A stretch of DNA of 64,000 nucleotides from DATBFG01 sp036558645 (GTDB lineage Bacteria; Acidobacteriota; Terriglobia; Terriglobales; Acidobacteriaceae): NCBI GenBank assembly GCA_036558645.1, contig DATBFG010000019.1, forward strand, positions 1 to 64,000, written 5' to 3'. The position numbers and the translations under genes are program-made. Below, in pieces: positions 6,685 through 15,826 of the stretch (the first letter of the stretch is position 1; each line of letters starts with the position of its first letter). The notes beneath the pieces are model-generated. The model saw only the letters and a list, made by a program, of their open reading frames with translations. It was not told the origin of the DNA and did not search any database.

Positions 6685-9158
6685 ACTTCCTAAGATCCAG
6701 ACGCGGGCTGGCAATTGCACTCGTCGCATTTGTGGTAGTTCTTTTCCTCATTCGCCCCGGCGCAAATCGCATGAAAGGACGCATTACACGCTCCATAAGT
6801 GTCGAGTTGCAGCGTCCTGTGGACATCAAGGCAGTCAGCCTACGTCTGTTGCCGACTCCCGGGTTCGATCTTGCAAATTTCGTCTTGTACGATGACCAAT
6901 CGTTCGGCGCTGAGCCGATGGTGCAGGCCTCCGAAGTCACCGCGACCCTGCGCGTGACATCGCTTCTCCGTGGCCGCCTGGAGGTAGCGCGACTCGACCT
7001 CACCGACCCCAGCATCAACCTGGTTCGCGATGATGATGGCCACTGGAATTTGGAGAGCCTGCTCGAACGGGCCGCCAAGAATCCTCTGGCTCCCACAACC
7101 AGGCACACCGGGGAATCAAGAACCAGCTTCCCATACGTCGAAGCAGATGGCGCCCGTATCAATCTGAAGCTCGGACAAGAAAAGAAAAGCTACGCTCTCA
7201 CCGAGGCTGATTTTTCCTTCTGGCAGGATGGAGAAGACGCGTGGGGGATGCGACTGAAAGCGAAGCCCATGCGCACTGATTTCAACGTGACTGACACTGG
7301 GCTTCTGAAGGTGAACGGAACCTGGCAAAGAGCATCTAACCTGCGCGACACACCATTGCAATTCAATATCCAATGGTCCGATGCCCAGCTTGGCCAAGTC
7401 ACAAAGCTCATTTACGGGGAAGACAAAGGATGGCGAGGAGCAGTGCGCCTTTCCGTTCTGCTGACCGGCACTCCAGCTGATCTCACGATTTCAGGCGATA
7501 GCTCCGTGCAGGATTTCCGGCGTTACGACATCCTCGCCCCCGATCCTGTGCGGCTCCAGGCCAGTTGCACAGGCCATTACAGTACCGCGGACAAGAATCT
7601 ATCGAATCTTGTATGCCGCGCGCCCGTTGGGGAGGGGGCCATAACCTTAGCCGGCAGTGTCAACGCGATTCCCGGTATGCGTGGCTACGATTTAACTTTC
7701 ATTGCTCGTGATATTCCAGTGAAGTCTTTGGCAGGATTCATCGCGTGTAGCAAGAAGGATATGCCCCAGGACCTTGCAGCGGAAGGGATGGTGAATGCCA
7801 CCCTCCGTATGCAACGACCGACCAACGGGAGCGGGCCAGTCTGGAGCGGAGCCGGAGAAGCACTGGCTTTCAAACTTAGCTCCAAAATAAACGACACTAC
7901 TCTCGGCATGAGCCGGATTCCCTTCACCGTCTCATCGGACGAAGAGAATCGCATTGACGTCGGGCCTCTGAATCTTCCGGTTGGCCGGCCTGGCGCGACC
8001 ACTGCTCACGGGTGGCTTTCCGCTAAGGGATATGGCTTGGCCATCCAGGGCGACGCCCAGGTGAACAAACTCCTCCAACTGGCTCGTACTGTTGGCTTGC
8101 GAACTCCGCAAGTCGCAGCGGACGGTGGCGTGAAGCTTGACTTGCAGGTCGCAGGAGTATGGTCTGGATTTCATCCTCCGGTCGTTACCGGAAAAGCACT
8201 CTTGCACTCGGTGCGTGGCGAGGTTCGCGGATTGGGCGCGCCGGTTGAAATTTCCTCGGCGACAATCGTCCTTACTCCGAACAATACAAATATTCTGTTT
8301 CTGACGGCGTCGCTTGGCTCAACAGCATGGAAAGGCGCCGTTGCCCTGCCGCGGCCGTGTTCGCTGCCCGATGCGTGCCCCGTGCACTTTGATTTGCGCA
8401 CTGATCAGTTGTCTACCGACGAACTGAGCCGCATCTTGCATCCAAGTCCGGGGAAGCGTCCATGGTACAAGTTCCTTTCCCCGAGTCCTCCAGCCGGTGT
8501 TCCTTTCTTACGAAGCTTACAGGCAAGCGGCAAAATCGCAGTAACTCGCGCTGACATTCACGGGCTCGCAGCCACACATGTTTACGGAAACGTAGAAATA
8601 AGTCAGGGGAAGCTGCGAATCTCGGAACTTCGCGGCGACATTCTGGGCGGTCGACATGACGGGGAGTTTCGTGCAACCTTCACTGGGAAAATCCCCGAAT
8701 ACAACGGCTCTGGAACGCTGGATCGAGTGGCCCTTTTACAAGTGGGCCAGTGGATGGGGGATCCGTGGATCAGTGGGACTGCGGATCTGAAATTTCAGGC
8801 AAGCGCTTCGGGATGGAGCGTGCAGGATTTGCTCTCTTCCGCTACGGCGAATCTGGAAACGGATGCGCGTGATGGTGTACTAACCCACATCACATTACCG
8901 AATAATCCACCACGGTTGCGCATGCGCTCGCTCACCACGCAACTCGTTCTAAATCAGGGATTGTTCGAGATTCGCGAAGGCAAACTGGAAACCCCAACCG
9001 GCATCTATCAGGTGAGCGGCACCGCATCCTTGGGAAGAGTGTTGGACATCAAGCTGATCCGTGAAGGCGGACACAGCTTTAATATTTCCGGCACCCTGAC
9101 GCAGCCACGGGTCACTGCGGCAGTTGCGGCCGACACACAAGCCGCGTTGAAACCATGA
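6681..9158 (+). CDS. AsmA-family protein, inner-membrane anchored
   Basis: Large protein of about 825 residues. One N-terminal membrane segment (GLAIALVAFVVVLFLI) is followed by the AsmA start pattern (ISVELQRPVDIKAVSLRLLPTPG, then LDLTDPSINLVRDDDGHWNLESLL). The long beta-rich body and C-terminal repeat match AsmA/TamB-like bridge proteins, which are associated with lipid transport or envelope assembly. I chose TTG 6681 because AGGA lies seven bases upstream and TTGA overlaps the lepB stop; ATG at 6654 is in frame but weakly supported. It overlaps the next gene by ATGA. Confidence 0.88.
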   Translation: MNFLRSRRGLAIALVAFVVVLFLIRPGANRMKGRITRSISVELQRPVDIKAVSLRLLPTPGFDLANFVLYDDQSFGAEPMVQASEVTATLRVTSLLRGRLEVARLDLTDPSINLVRDDDGHWNLESLLERAAKNPLAPTTRHTGESRTSFPYVEADGARINLKLGQEKKSYALTEADFSFWQDGEDAWGMRLKAKPMRTDFNVTDTGLLKVNGTWQRASNLRDTPLQFNIQWSDAQLGQVTKLIYGEDKGWRGAVRLSVLLTGTPADLTISGDSSVQDFRRYDILAPDPVRLQASCTGHYSTADKNLSNLVCRAPVGEGAITLAGSVNAIPGMRGYDLTFIARDIPVKSLAGFIACSKKDMPQDLAAEGMVNATLRMQRPTNGSGPVWSGAGEALAFKLSSKINDTTLGMSRIPFTVSSDEENRIDVGPLNLPVGRPGATTAHGWLSAKGYGLAIQGDAQVNKLLQLARTVGLRTPQVAADGGVKLDLQVAGVWSGFHPPVVTGKALLHSVRGEVRGLGAPVEISSATIVLTPNNTNILFLTASLGSTAWKGAVALPRPCSLPDACPVHFDLRTDQLSTDELSRILHPSPGKRPWYKFLSPSPPAGVPFLRSLQASGKIAVTRADIHGLAATHVYGNVEISQGKLRISELRGDILGGRHDGEFRATFTGKIPEYNGSGTLDRVALLQVGQWMGDPWISGTADLKFQASASGWSVQDLLSSATANLETDARDGVLTHITLPNNPPRLRMRSLTTQLVLNQGLFEIREGKLETPTGIYQVSGTASLGRVLDIKLIREGGHSFNISGTLTQPRVTAAVAADTQAALKP

Positions 9159-9727
9159 AGGGCTTATCCTCCCCACTCCTTGTTTGCGCCTTCGCATCCA
9201 TCTTGCTGGCTCAGACTCCTCTTATGGAATCTCTGTCCAGCATGGAGGGCAAGCTACAACACATAAGCGCCAACGCAACCACGGAACCACCCGATCAAAC
9301 TCCCACAGAGATAACCGAGCAGGAAGCAAACGCATGGCTAGCCTCAGGCAGAATCAACCTTCCCGCTGGAGTCAAATCAGTCGCGCTTAGCGGTGAGCCG
9401 GACGTCATCAAGGGAACTGCGCTCGTCGACTTCGACGAGGTCCGTGCCGGACGCAGTTCTTACAATCCGCTGCTATCAGTCTTCACGGGAGATCACAACG
9501 TGCGCGTCACAGCCCGCGCACAGGGCTCGGGGGGAGAAGGGTTCGTTCACGTAGAGAAGGTCACGCTTGACGATGTCGAAATCCCCAACTTCGCCTTGCA
9601 GATGTTTGTCGAGAAATACATCACCCCGAAGTATCCCAATATCGGCATCGATTCCAGGTTCCCTCTCCCGGACCGAATCGATACCGCCAAAGTTGGGTCG
9701 CACAAAGTGACAATCACGCAGAAGTAA
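9155..9727 (+). CDS. Small secreted protein coupled to the AsmA-like gene
   Basis: 190 residues with a signal peptide (MKGLSSPLLVCAFASILLAQ). The mature part is beta-rich and has no domain I recognise; it includes ITEQEANAWLASGRINLPAGV and a basic C-terminus. The ATG overlaps the AsmA-like stop by four bases, so translation is probably coupled and the two products likely work in the same envelope process. This functional link is inference from gene order only. No terminator is visible before the convergent gene that ends at 9754. Confidence 0.8.
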   Translation: MKGLSSPLLVCAFASILLAQTPLMESLSSMEGKLQHISANATTEPPDQTPTEITEQEANAWLASGRINLPAGVKSVALSGEPDVIKGTALVDFDEVRAGRSSYNPLLSVFTGDHNVRVTARAQGSGGEGFVHVEKVTLDDVEIPNFALQMFVEKYITPKYPNIGIDSRFPLPDRIDTAKVGSHKVTITQK

Positions 9728-9753
9728 GCAATAAATTTTCGACACGAACTTCT

Positions 9754-11445
9754 TCAGCGCACGTAACCCGGGCCTCGCACAACTTTTCCAGGTTTTGCAC
9801 CTGTCATCTTCCCCTGGTCGATCACGGGCACGCCATTTACCAACACGAACTCCATGCCTTCCGATAACTGATTCGGTTTCTCGAATGTTGCGCGGTCACG
9901 AATGGTTTCTGGATCGAATACCACTATGTCTGCCCACATGCCCGATTTGAGCACGCCTCGATCAGTCAATCTCATCCGTTGTGCTGGCAGAGAAGTAAAC
10001 TTACGGATTACATCTTCCAGGCTCAGCTTCTTTTGCTCGCGGACGTACTGCCGCAGAATTCGCGGGAACGTACCGTAAGCTCGCGGATGCGGATGCTCCT
10101 GTCCAAGAATTCCTTCCGGCGACGTGCCTGAAGAATCGTTGTCGATCGACACCCACGGTTGTTGCAGTGCCAGAACGACATCAGGTTCTGACATCCCAAA
10201 CACCGCAACGCTCGTGAAGGCATTGTCCTCAATCAGAAGGTCGAACAGCGCATCCATCGGGTCTTTGTTCCCTATCTTTGCGACTTCCGACAGCCGCTTT
10301 CCCTGCAGTGGCAGCAGTTTAGGGTTCTGCACAACTCCAATCAGCACTGATTCGGGGCCAGGAATCTCCTGCCACTCGTTGTCCCAATCGTTGCTCGGCG
10401 TGATCATGTCCTTACGGATTCGCGCACGCGTGGCTGGATCTTTGAGTCGTTCGATCATCCGCGCATCGCCGCCATCGTGCGCCCACGGCGGAATAAACGC
10501 CGACATGCTGTTGAACCAGGCCGTGTAGGCGTAAGTGTCCGCAGTGACATCCATGCCCTTTGCGCGAGCTGCATTGATTTTTGCGACCACTTCCGGCATG
10601 TGGCCCCAATTTTCTTTTCCGGCAACCTTGATGTGCCAAATCTCAACCGGAATGTGACCTTCCTGTCCGATACGCAGAGCCTCGTCGATCGCCTCAAGCA
10701 CCGCGCCGCTTTCATTGCGCATATGCGTGGCATAGATACCGCCAAGTTTTCCGGCCTCTCCCGCGAGCGCAATCAATTCTTCCGTCTTGGCGTAAGGAGC
10801 GGGTGCGTATTCCAGCGATGTTGAAACTCCCACCGCACCATCCTTCATTGCCTGCCGCACGAGTTCTTTCATCTGCTCGAGTTGCGCAGGAGTCGGTTGC
10901 TTGTCGTCCTCTCCGAGCACCATGCGCCTTACTTGAGTAGCGCCTACATATGAAGCGAGGTTGATGCCCATTCCCTGCTTTTCGAGACGCCCAAAATACT
11001 CAGCGAACGTTCGCCAGTCGGGGTTGAGTTTGTAGTGGTCATACCCAGCCTTGTCAGCTTTGATAATGGCATCGTTGAGAGGCGCCGGCGATCCACCTTC
11101 CCCCGTAATCTCGGTCGTGATCCCTTGGTAAATTTTCGAGGGCAGCCGCGGATCGACTAGGATCGTCAGCTCCGATTGTCCCAACATGTCAATGAATCCG
11201 GGCGAGACGACCATGCCGCGAGCGTCAATCGTGCGCCCTCTCTTGGCGTCGGCCAGGTTGCCGATCGCCGCTATCTTTCCATCGCGAATGCCGATGTCGC
11301 CCGAGTACCAAGGCGAGCCCGTCCCATCAATGATGTGGCCGTCCGTGATGACGATGTCGAATCCAGAAGGAGAGGCTTGCGCGAACACCGAGAATGCAAG
11401 GCCCAGAAAAACTACTAGCAACGTGACGACGGATTTGTGATTCAT
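9754..11445 (-). CDS. D-aminoacylase / N-acyl-D-amino-acid deacylase family amidohydrolase, secreted
   Basis: Amidohydrolase-superfamily protein with a signal peptide (NHKSVVTLLVVFLGLAFSVFAQA). The order ITDGHIIDGTGSPWYSGDIGI, GMVVSPGFID, THMRNES, EIWHIKVAG and the C-terminal DIVVFDPETIRDRATF is typical of D-aminoacylases, which release D-amino acids from N-acyl derivatives. The first metal motif, usually HxH after GFID, reads MLGQSE here (residues 87-92), so activity may be altered. I chose ATG 11445 rather than 11472 because a TATAAT-like box lies between them. Confidence 0.85.
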   Translation of the reverse strand: MNHKSVVTLLVVFLGLAFSVFAQASPSGFDIVITDGHIIDGTGSPWYSGDIGIRDGKIAAIGNLADAKRGRTIDARGMVVSPGFIDMLGQSELTILVDPRLPSKIYQGITTEITGEGGSPAPLNDAIIKADKAGYDHYKLNPDWRTFAEYFGRLEKQGMGINLASYVGATQVRRMVLGEDDKQPTPAQLEQMKELVRQAMKDGAVGVSTSLEYAPAPYAKTEELIALAGEAGKLGGIYATHMRNESGAVLEAIDEALRIGQEGHIPVEIWHIKVAGKENWGHMPEVVAKINAARAKGMDVTADTYAYTAWFNSMSAFIPPWAHDGGDARMIERLKDPATRARIRKDMITPSNDWDNEWQEIPGPESVLIGVVQNPKLLPLQGKRLSEVAKIGNKDPMDALFDLLIEDNAFTSVAVFGMSEPDVVLALQQPWVSIDNDSSGTSPEGILGQEHPHPRAYGTFPRILRQYVREQKKLSLEDVIRKFTSLPAQRMRLTDRGVLKSGMWADIVVFDPETIRDRATFEKPNQLSEGMEFVLVNGVPVIDQGKMTGAKPGKVVRGPGYVR

Positions 11446-11460
11446 GGAGGTCAGCCGCGC

Positions 11461-11466
11461 ATTATA
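11461..11466 (-). promoter_or_regulatory. Candidate -10 box (TATAAT) of the amidohydrolase gene
   Basis: On the minus strand TATAAT lies 15 bases before ATG 11445. No good -35 is visible. If used, the leader would be under ten bases and the ATG at 11472 could not be the start. Confidence 0.4.
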
Positions 11467-11544
11467 AAGCATGCGCCCAAGGATGCGGCTCTGGACGCCC
11501 GTTATGCTATGTTTTTAGTTGCTTTAACTCTCAGCGAGGCCGCC

Positions 11545-12357
11545 ATGCCGCGATACGAATATCGAGTGCTCAATCCGACGCCAGAAGCCGAGAACAATTT
11601 TCTGAGCTGGATTGATCAACTGGACCAGCAGTTCATGAACCGCAATCCCGAGCATCGTTCCGCAGTCGTGCGCGACACGTTGCACCAGATCTATCTGGGA
11701 CGACCTTACGCGCCGCCATCTTTGTCGGCCTCCCCCGCGGAACGAGCGCTCATCCATTCGTTTGACCCGCGCAACGCGACGCTGGAGCCCGAATATTATG
11801 GCGATGTAGATGCCGTCAAGTACGCTGAGCGCAAGCCCCTTATCTGGTTCTGGATGATGTACGACCGCTCTCCTCTTGGCCTGAATCACTGGCTGGGCTA
11901 CCGGGTGCGGGGTATGATCGCTCGCCACGTGTTGAAGTTCCTCGGGAAGAACGTCAAGATCTTTCACGGCGTCGAGGTTTCGTTCGGTTATAACCTGACG
12001 ATCGAAGACAACTGCACGATTCACAAATACGTGCTTCTCGATGATCGCGGCGAAATCATTATCCACGAGGGCACATCCATCTCCGACTACGCGAATGTTT
12101 ACTCCCATGCTCACGACCTCAACGATGGCATGATCGTGAACAATCACACCACGGAGATCGGCCCTAAGGCGCGCATCACATATCACGCCACGGTGATGAG
12201 CGGAGTCAAAGTAGGCGAGCACGGACTGGTAGGGTCGATCGGTGTCGCATCCAAGAATGTGGAACCGTTTCACATCGTTGCGGGGGTGCCCGCGAAGCCT
12301 GTCAAGGTGAAGCCGATTGCGCCAGAAGAACTGCGAAACGCGCTGGAGAAACGCTGA
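11545..12357 (+). CDS. Hexapeptide-repeat (left-handed beta-helix) acetyltransferase
   Basis: 270 residues from ATG 11545. The C-terminal half shows hexapeptide repeats (VKIFHGVEVSFGYNLTIEDN, GPKARITYHATVMSGVKVG) and the acyltransferase end pattern IVAGVPAKPVKVKPI, as in the maltose/galactoside O-acetyltransferase group. These enzymes move acetyl groups from acetyl-CoA to sugars or similar acceptors; the acceptor cannot be named. The N-terminal half (RYEYRVLNPTPEAENNF) is unlike typical maa/nodL proteins. The longer frame from 11437 overlaps the divergent gene and is less likely. A weak hairpin (12373-12379 with 12394-12400) follows the stop. Confidence 0.85.
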   Translation: MPRYEYRVLNPTPEAENNFLSWIDQLDQQFMNRNPEHRSAVVRDTLHQIYLGRPYAPPSLSASPAERALIHSFDPRNATLEPEYYGDVDAVKYAERKPLIWFWMMYDRSPLGLNHWLGYRVRGMIARHVLKFLGKNVKIFHGVEVSFGYNLTIEDNCTIHKYVLLDDRGEIIIHEGTSISDYANVYSHAHDLNDGMIVNNHTTEIGPKARITYHATVMSGVKVGEHGLVGSIGVASKNVEPFHIVAGVPAKPVKVKPIAPEELRNALEKR

Positions 12358-12453
12358 TTTTAACGCGTTACTCCCTAAGCGCCGCTCTAACTACTTAGGG
12401 CTTCTCCCGCGCGGATAGCGGCTTCGGCGTGTTAGTATCAAAGCCACACAGGC

Positions 12454-13125
12454 ATGACCCAGCAACATGTTTACATCATATTTGAGCTCATTGCCTTCCT
12501 GTTCGCGATCAGCGTTCATGAGTCGGCTCATGCCTGGATGGCGAATCGTCGCGGCGATCCGACCGCGCGAATGCTGGGTCGCATCACTCTAAATCCGATC
12601 AAGCACATCGACCTTTTCGGAACAATCATACTTCCGTTAGTGGCGATGTTTGCGAGGATTCCGGTGCTTGGTTGGGCAAAGCCGACTCCCGTGGACCCGC
12701 GAAATTTCAAGAATCCGGTACTGGACGATGTCCTTACCTCGGTTGCCGGCCCGGTGAGTAATTTTATCGTCGCCACGATCGCGATACTATTGCTCGCTTT
12801 CATTAAGGTTGTGTCACCCCTGGGAAGGCAGATCGTACAGGGAGGCTTCCTCACCGAAACCACTTCCTTTCTGCTGCCGCTTTGTCTTCTGCTTTACGGA
12901 CTGATGGAGATCAACGTTGTACTGGGGGTCTTCAACCTGATACCCGTTCCGCCGCTCGATGGCAGCCATGTTTTGCGTCACTTCCTGCCGGCGACTGCGT
13001 TGCGAATTTACGACACAGTTGGATACTTCGCACTGTTGGCCCTGGTGTTTTGGGGAGGAAATTTCCTGGGCAAGCTGATCTACCCAGTGCTTGGCTTCTT
13101 TAATTTTGTTCTTCTGAGAGTGTGA
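12454..13125 (+). CDS. Site-2 protease family membrane metalloprotease (M50)
   Basis: 223 residues, strongly hydrophobic, with about five to six membrane segments. The zinc motif HESAH is at residues 22-26 in the first segment, and the second motif NLIPVPPLDGSHVL supplies the third ligand (Asp). This is the compact bacterial M50 form without a PDZ domain. Such proteases cut membrane proteins within the bilayer; the substrate is unknown. TAGTAT at 12433-12438 could be a -10 box. The stop overlaps the trpS start by one base (TGATG), so the genes are probably translated together. Confidence 0.92.
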   Translation: MTQQHVYIIFELIAFLFAISVHESAHAWMANRRGDPTARMLGRITLNPIKHIDLFGTIILPLVAMFARIPVLGWAKPTPVDPRNFKNPVLDDVLTSVAGPVSNFIVATIAILLLAFIKVVSPLGRQIVQGGFLTETTSFLLPLCLLLYGLMEINVVLGVFNLIPVPPLDGSHVLRHFLPATALRIYDTVGYFALLALVFWGGNFLGKLIYPVLGFFNFVLLRV

Positions 13126-14177
13126 TGCTTTCACGAACCAACCATCGCAAACGCGTGCTCAGCGGCATGCGCTCCACGGGAAGACTTCACTTGGGAAACT
13201 TCGTCGGCGCTCTCGATAACTGGGTGCGTATGCAGGACCAGTACGAGTGCTTCTTCTTTGTCGCCGACTGGCATGCTTTGACTACGGATTATGCGGACAC
13301 ATCGCGCGTGAAGCAGAATTCCGTAGACGTATTGATGGACTGGCTGGCAGCAGGGCTCGATCCAGAACGCTGCACCATGTTCATTCAGTCGCATGTTCCT
13401 CAGCACGCGGAGTTGCACCTTCTCTTCTCGATGATTGTTCCTGTCGGATGGCTGGAACGTGTTCCTACTTACAAAGAGCAAAAAGAAAACATTACCGAGA
13501 AGGATTTAGGCACCTACGGATTCCTCGGGTATCCGGTACTGCAGGCTGCCGACATCTTGATCTACAAAGGCGACTTTGTCCCTGTCGGTGAAGACCAGGT
13601 CCCCCATGTTGAGCTGACTCGTGAAATCGCACGACGTTTCAACATGTTTTATAACCACAATGGGATGCCCGTGTTCCCCGAACCACAGCCCCTCCTGACT
13701 CCTGCCGCCAAACTTCCCGGCACCGATGGTCGCAAGATGTCGAAGTCTTATGGAAACACCATCATGCTCACCGACCCTGAATCGGTCGTGCGGCAGAAGC
13801 TCAAAACCATGGTGACCGATCCCGCTCGGGTTCGGCGCACGGACAAGGGAAATCCAGACGTTTGCCCCGTCGGAGACCTGCACAAGATCTTTAGCGATCG
13901 CGCCACCCTGGCGAAGGTGGATGAGGGTTGCCGCTCCGCAGGGATCGGTTGCATTGAGTGCAAGGGCTGGGCTGCGGACGCGCTTGTCAGCATTCTCAAC
14001 CCTATGCAGGAACGCCGCAAGAAATATGAGGAGAACCCACGGCTGGCCTGGGATATTCTTGAGATGGGATCCGCGAAGGCGCGCAAGGTCGCAAACTCCA
14101 CGATGGAAGAGGTACGCGACTCCATGCATATGTCACTGGATTTCGAAAGCCCAGCTCAAGGTCAAGTAGCCAAGTAG
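13125..14177 (+). CDS. trpS: Tryptophanyl-tRNA synthetase
   Basis: Class I aminoacyl-tRNA synthetase charging tRNA-Trp. The HIGH-like motif is HLGN (residues 22-25, in GRLHLGNFVG) and the KMSKS loop is intact in GTDGRKMSKSYGN. The length of 350 residues is normal. GTG 13122 is possible, but ATG 13125 gives the one-base overlap with the upstream protease. scpA starts four bases after the stop. Confidence 0.97.
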   Translation: MLSRTNHRKRVLSGMRSTGRLHLGNFVGALDNWVRMQDQYECFFFVADWHALTTDYADTSRVKQNSVDVLMDWLAAGLDPERCTMFIQSHVPQHAELHLLFSMIVPVGWLERVPTYKEQKENITEKDLGTYGFLGYPVLQAADILIYKGDFVPVGEDQVPHVELTREIARRFNMFYNHNGMPVFPEPQPLLTPAAKLPGTDGRKMSKSYGNTIMLTDPESVVRQKLKTMVTDPARVRRTDKGNPDVCPVGDLHKIFSDRATLAKVDEGCRSAGIGCIECKGWAADALVSILNPMQERRKKYEENPRLAWDILEMGSAKARKVANSTMEEVRDSMHMSLDFESPAQGQVAK

Positions 14178-14180
14178 CAC

Positions 14181-15020
14181 ATGGCAGAAGCGAATCGATT
14201 ACCGGACCTGAGGCCTCACGCTTCCTCCTCCCAAAAGAAGGAGGGCAGCGATTTTCCGTTCGCAGTCGCCGTCAGCAATGTATACGAGGGCCCTCTCGAC
14301 CTGCTCCTCGACCTGATTCGCAAGCAGGACATCGACATCTATGACATCCCGATTGCAAAGATCACGGAGCAGTATCTGGCGTATGTAGAAAAACTTCGTG
14401 AACTGGACGTCAACGTCGCGGCCGAGTTTATCTACATGGCCGCTGTCCTCATTCACATCAAGTCAAAGATGTTACTGCCGAAAGATCCGCTCGCACCCGA
14501 GGACAACCAGGAAGATCCCCGCTCGGAATTGGTGAACCGGCTGATTGAGCATGAAAAGTTTAAATCCGCAGCGCAGATGCTCATGCAGAAGCAGCAGATC
14601 GAAGACGCTGTTCGGACCAACCCGGCCATCAAGGATTTTATGGAGGCCGAGGGCACTGAGCCAGAATTGGACGCCGACGTAATTGACCTCGTGAAGACCT
14701 TCCAGCAGGTTCTCGAGCGCACCCGTACACGTCCCATCATTCAGATCGATGAGGAGACCGTCAGTGTTGGCCAGATGATTGAATACCTTCGAAGACGGTT
14801 ATCGCTCGAAGACAAGCCGATCCGGGTGAAACAGCTTTTGGGCAACGTCAACTCGCGTCCCGCTCTGGTTTGCATGTTTCTTGCAATTCTTGAGATGGTC
14901 CGGTTGCAGGCGGTACAAATTAGGCAGGACCGGATGTTCGGCGAAATCCTGCTCCGCAAGCATTCCGGTTTCGACGCCGTTATGGCCGAGCAAGCCGCCG
15001 TACGCGATGATTGGAAGTAG
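14181..15020 (+). CDS. scpA: Segregation and condensation protein A
   Basis: ScpA is the kleisin of the SMC-ScpAB condensin that organises and segregates the chromosome. The N-terminal signature is clear (VYEGPLDLLLDLIRKQDIDI, then IAKITEQYLAYV and AAVLIHIKSKMLLP), and the C-terminal winged helix includes LVCMFLAILEMVRLQAV. The 279 residues are within the usual range. It lies between trpS and scpB in one plus-strand run; the 72-base gap to scpB has no visible terminator. Confidence 0.96.
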   Translation: MAEANRLPDLRPHASSSQKKEGSDFPFAVAVSNVYEGPLDLLLDLIRKQDIDIYDIPIAKITEQYLAYVEKLRELDVNVAAEFIYMAAVLIHIKSKMLLPKDPLAPEDNQEDPRSELVNRLIEHEKFKSAAQMLMQKQQIEDAVRTNPAIKDFMEAEGTEPELDADVIDLVKTFQQVLERTRTRPIIQIDEETVSVGQMIEYLRRRLSLEDKPIRVKQLLGNVNSRPALVCMFLAILEMVRLQAVQIRQDRMFGEILLRKHSGFDAVMAEQAAVRDDWK

Positions 15021-15092
15021 TTTTATCAGTCAAAATTGTTCGCGCCGCTTTGGAAGGGAAGGAAACCGCGCGGCAACTATCGATAAGCCATC

Positions 15093-15812
15093 ATGAGCCT
15101 TAAAGCAAAACTTGAAGCAATCGTCTATGCGGCAGAGACCCCGATCTCGCTGGATCAAGTCGTCCAACTGGTGAAAGATTCGTTCTCCGGCGAAGAAAAT
15201 ACTGATCCCGCGCAGATCAAATCGCAAGTCCGCGCTGCTCTCGAAGAACTGGTTGCCGATTACTCCGCCGGCGATCACGGCATCGAGATTCGCCAGGTTG
15301 CAGGCGGATATCGGATGTCCACAAAGCCAGAGCAACATGACGTCGTAAGGGCCTTCGCGAAGAGTCTGAAGCCGCCGGTACGCCTATCCATGCCCGCGCT
15401 TGAAACCCTGGCGGTTATCGCTTACAAACAACCGGTCACCGTCCCTGAGATTGGCGAGATTCGTGGAGTGGATTCCAGCGGCGTGATCGCCACGCTTCTG
15501 GATCGCAAGCTGATCACGACTGCCGGACGAAAGGCCGTCATTGGCCGCCCGATCCTCTACAAGACAACCAAGGAATTCCTTCTGCGCTTCGGTCTCAAGG
15601 ACGTCAGTGAACTTCCCAGCATGGAAGAATTTGAAAAGCTTATTGCGGACTCTTTCCAGAGTGATCTCTTGCCCGTGAACGGCGTCGCTGACGCAACTGG
15701 TGTACCTGATTCGAGTTCGACTGAGCCCTCCTCGGCTGAAGGTCCTTCGACGGAAGCTGCTGCCACGGTCCAGTCCTCGCCAAGCCCAGGAGAGAATGAC
15801 CCCGCCGCATAA
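15093..15812 (+). CDS. scpB: Segregation and condensation protein B
   Basis: ScpB is the dimeric winged-helix partner of ScpA in the SMC complex. The N-terminal domain (LKAKLEAIVYAAETPISLDQ) and the second winged helix (LETLAVIAYKQPVTVPEIGEIRG in meaning; see residues about 105-127) are typical, followed by ELGFKDVSELP-like FGLKDVSELPSMEEF. A Ser/Thr/Pro-rich tail of about 45 residues extends beyond the conserved core. It lies 14 bases upstream of the pseudouridine synthase gene, a common scpB-rluB arrangement. Confidence 0.96.
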   Translation: MSLKAKLEAIVYAAETPISLDQVVQLVKDSFSGEENTDPAQIKSQVRAALEELVADYSAGDHGIEIRQVAGGYRMSTKPEQHDVVRAFAKSLKPPVRLSMPALETLAVIAYKQPVTVPEIGEIRGVDSSGVIATLLDRKLITTAGRKAVIGRPILYKTTKEFLLRFGLKDVSELPSMEEFEKLIADSFQSDLLPVNGVADATGVPDSSSTEPSSAEGPSTEAAATVQSSPSPGENDPAA

Positions 15813-15826
15813 AGGTCAACTGCAAC

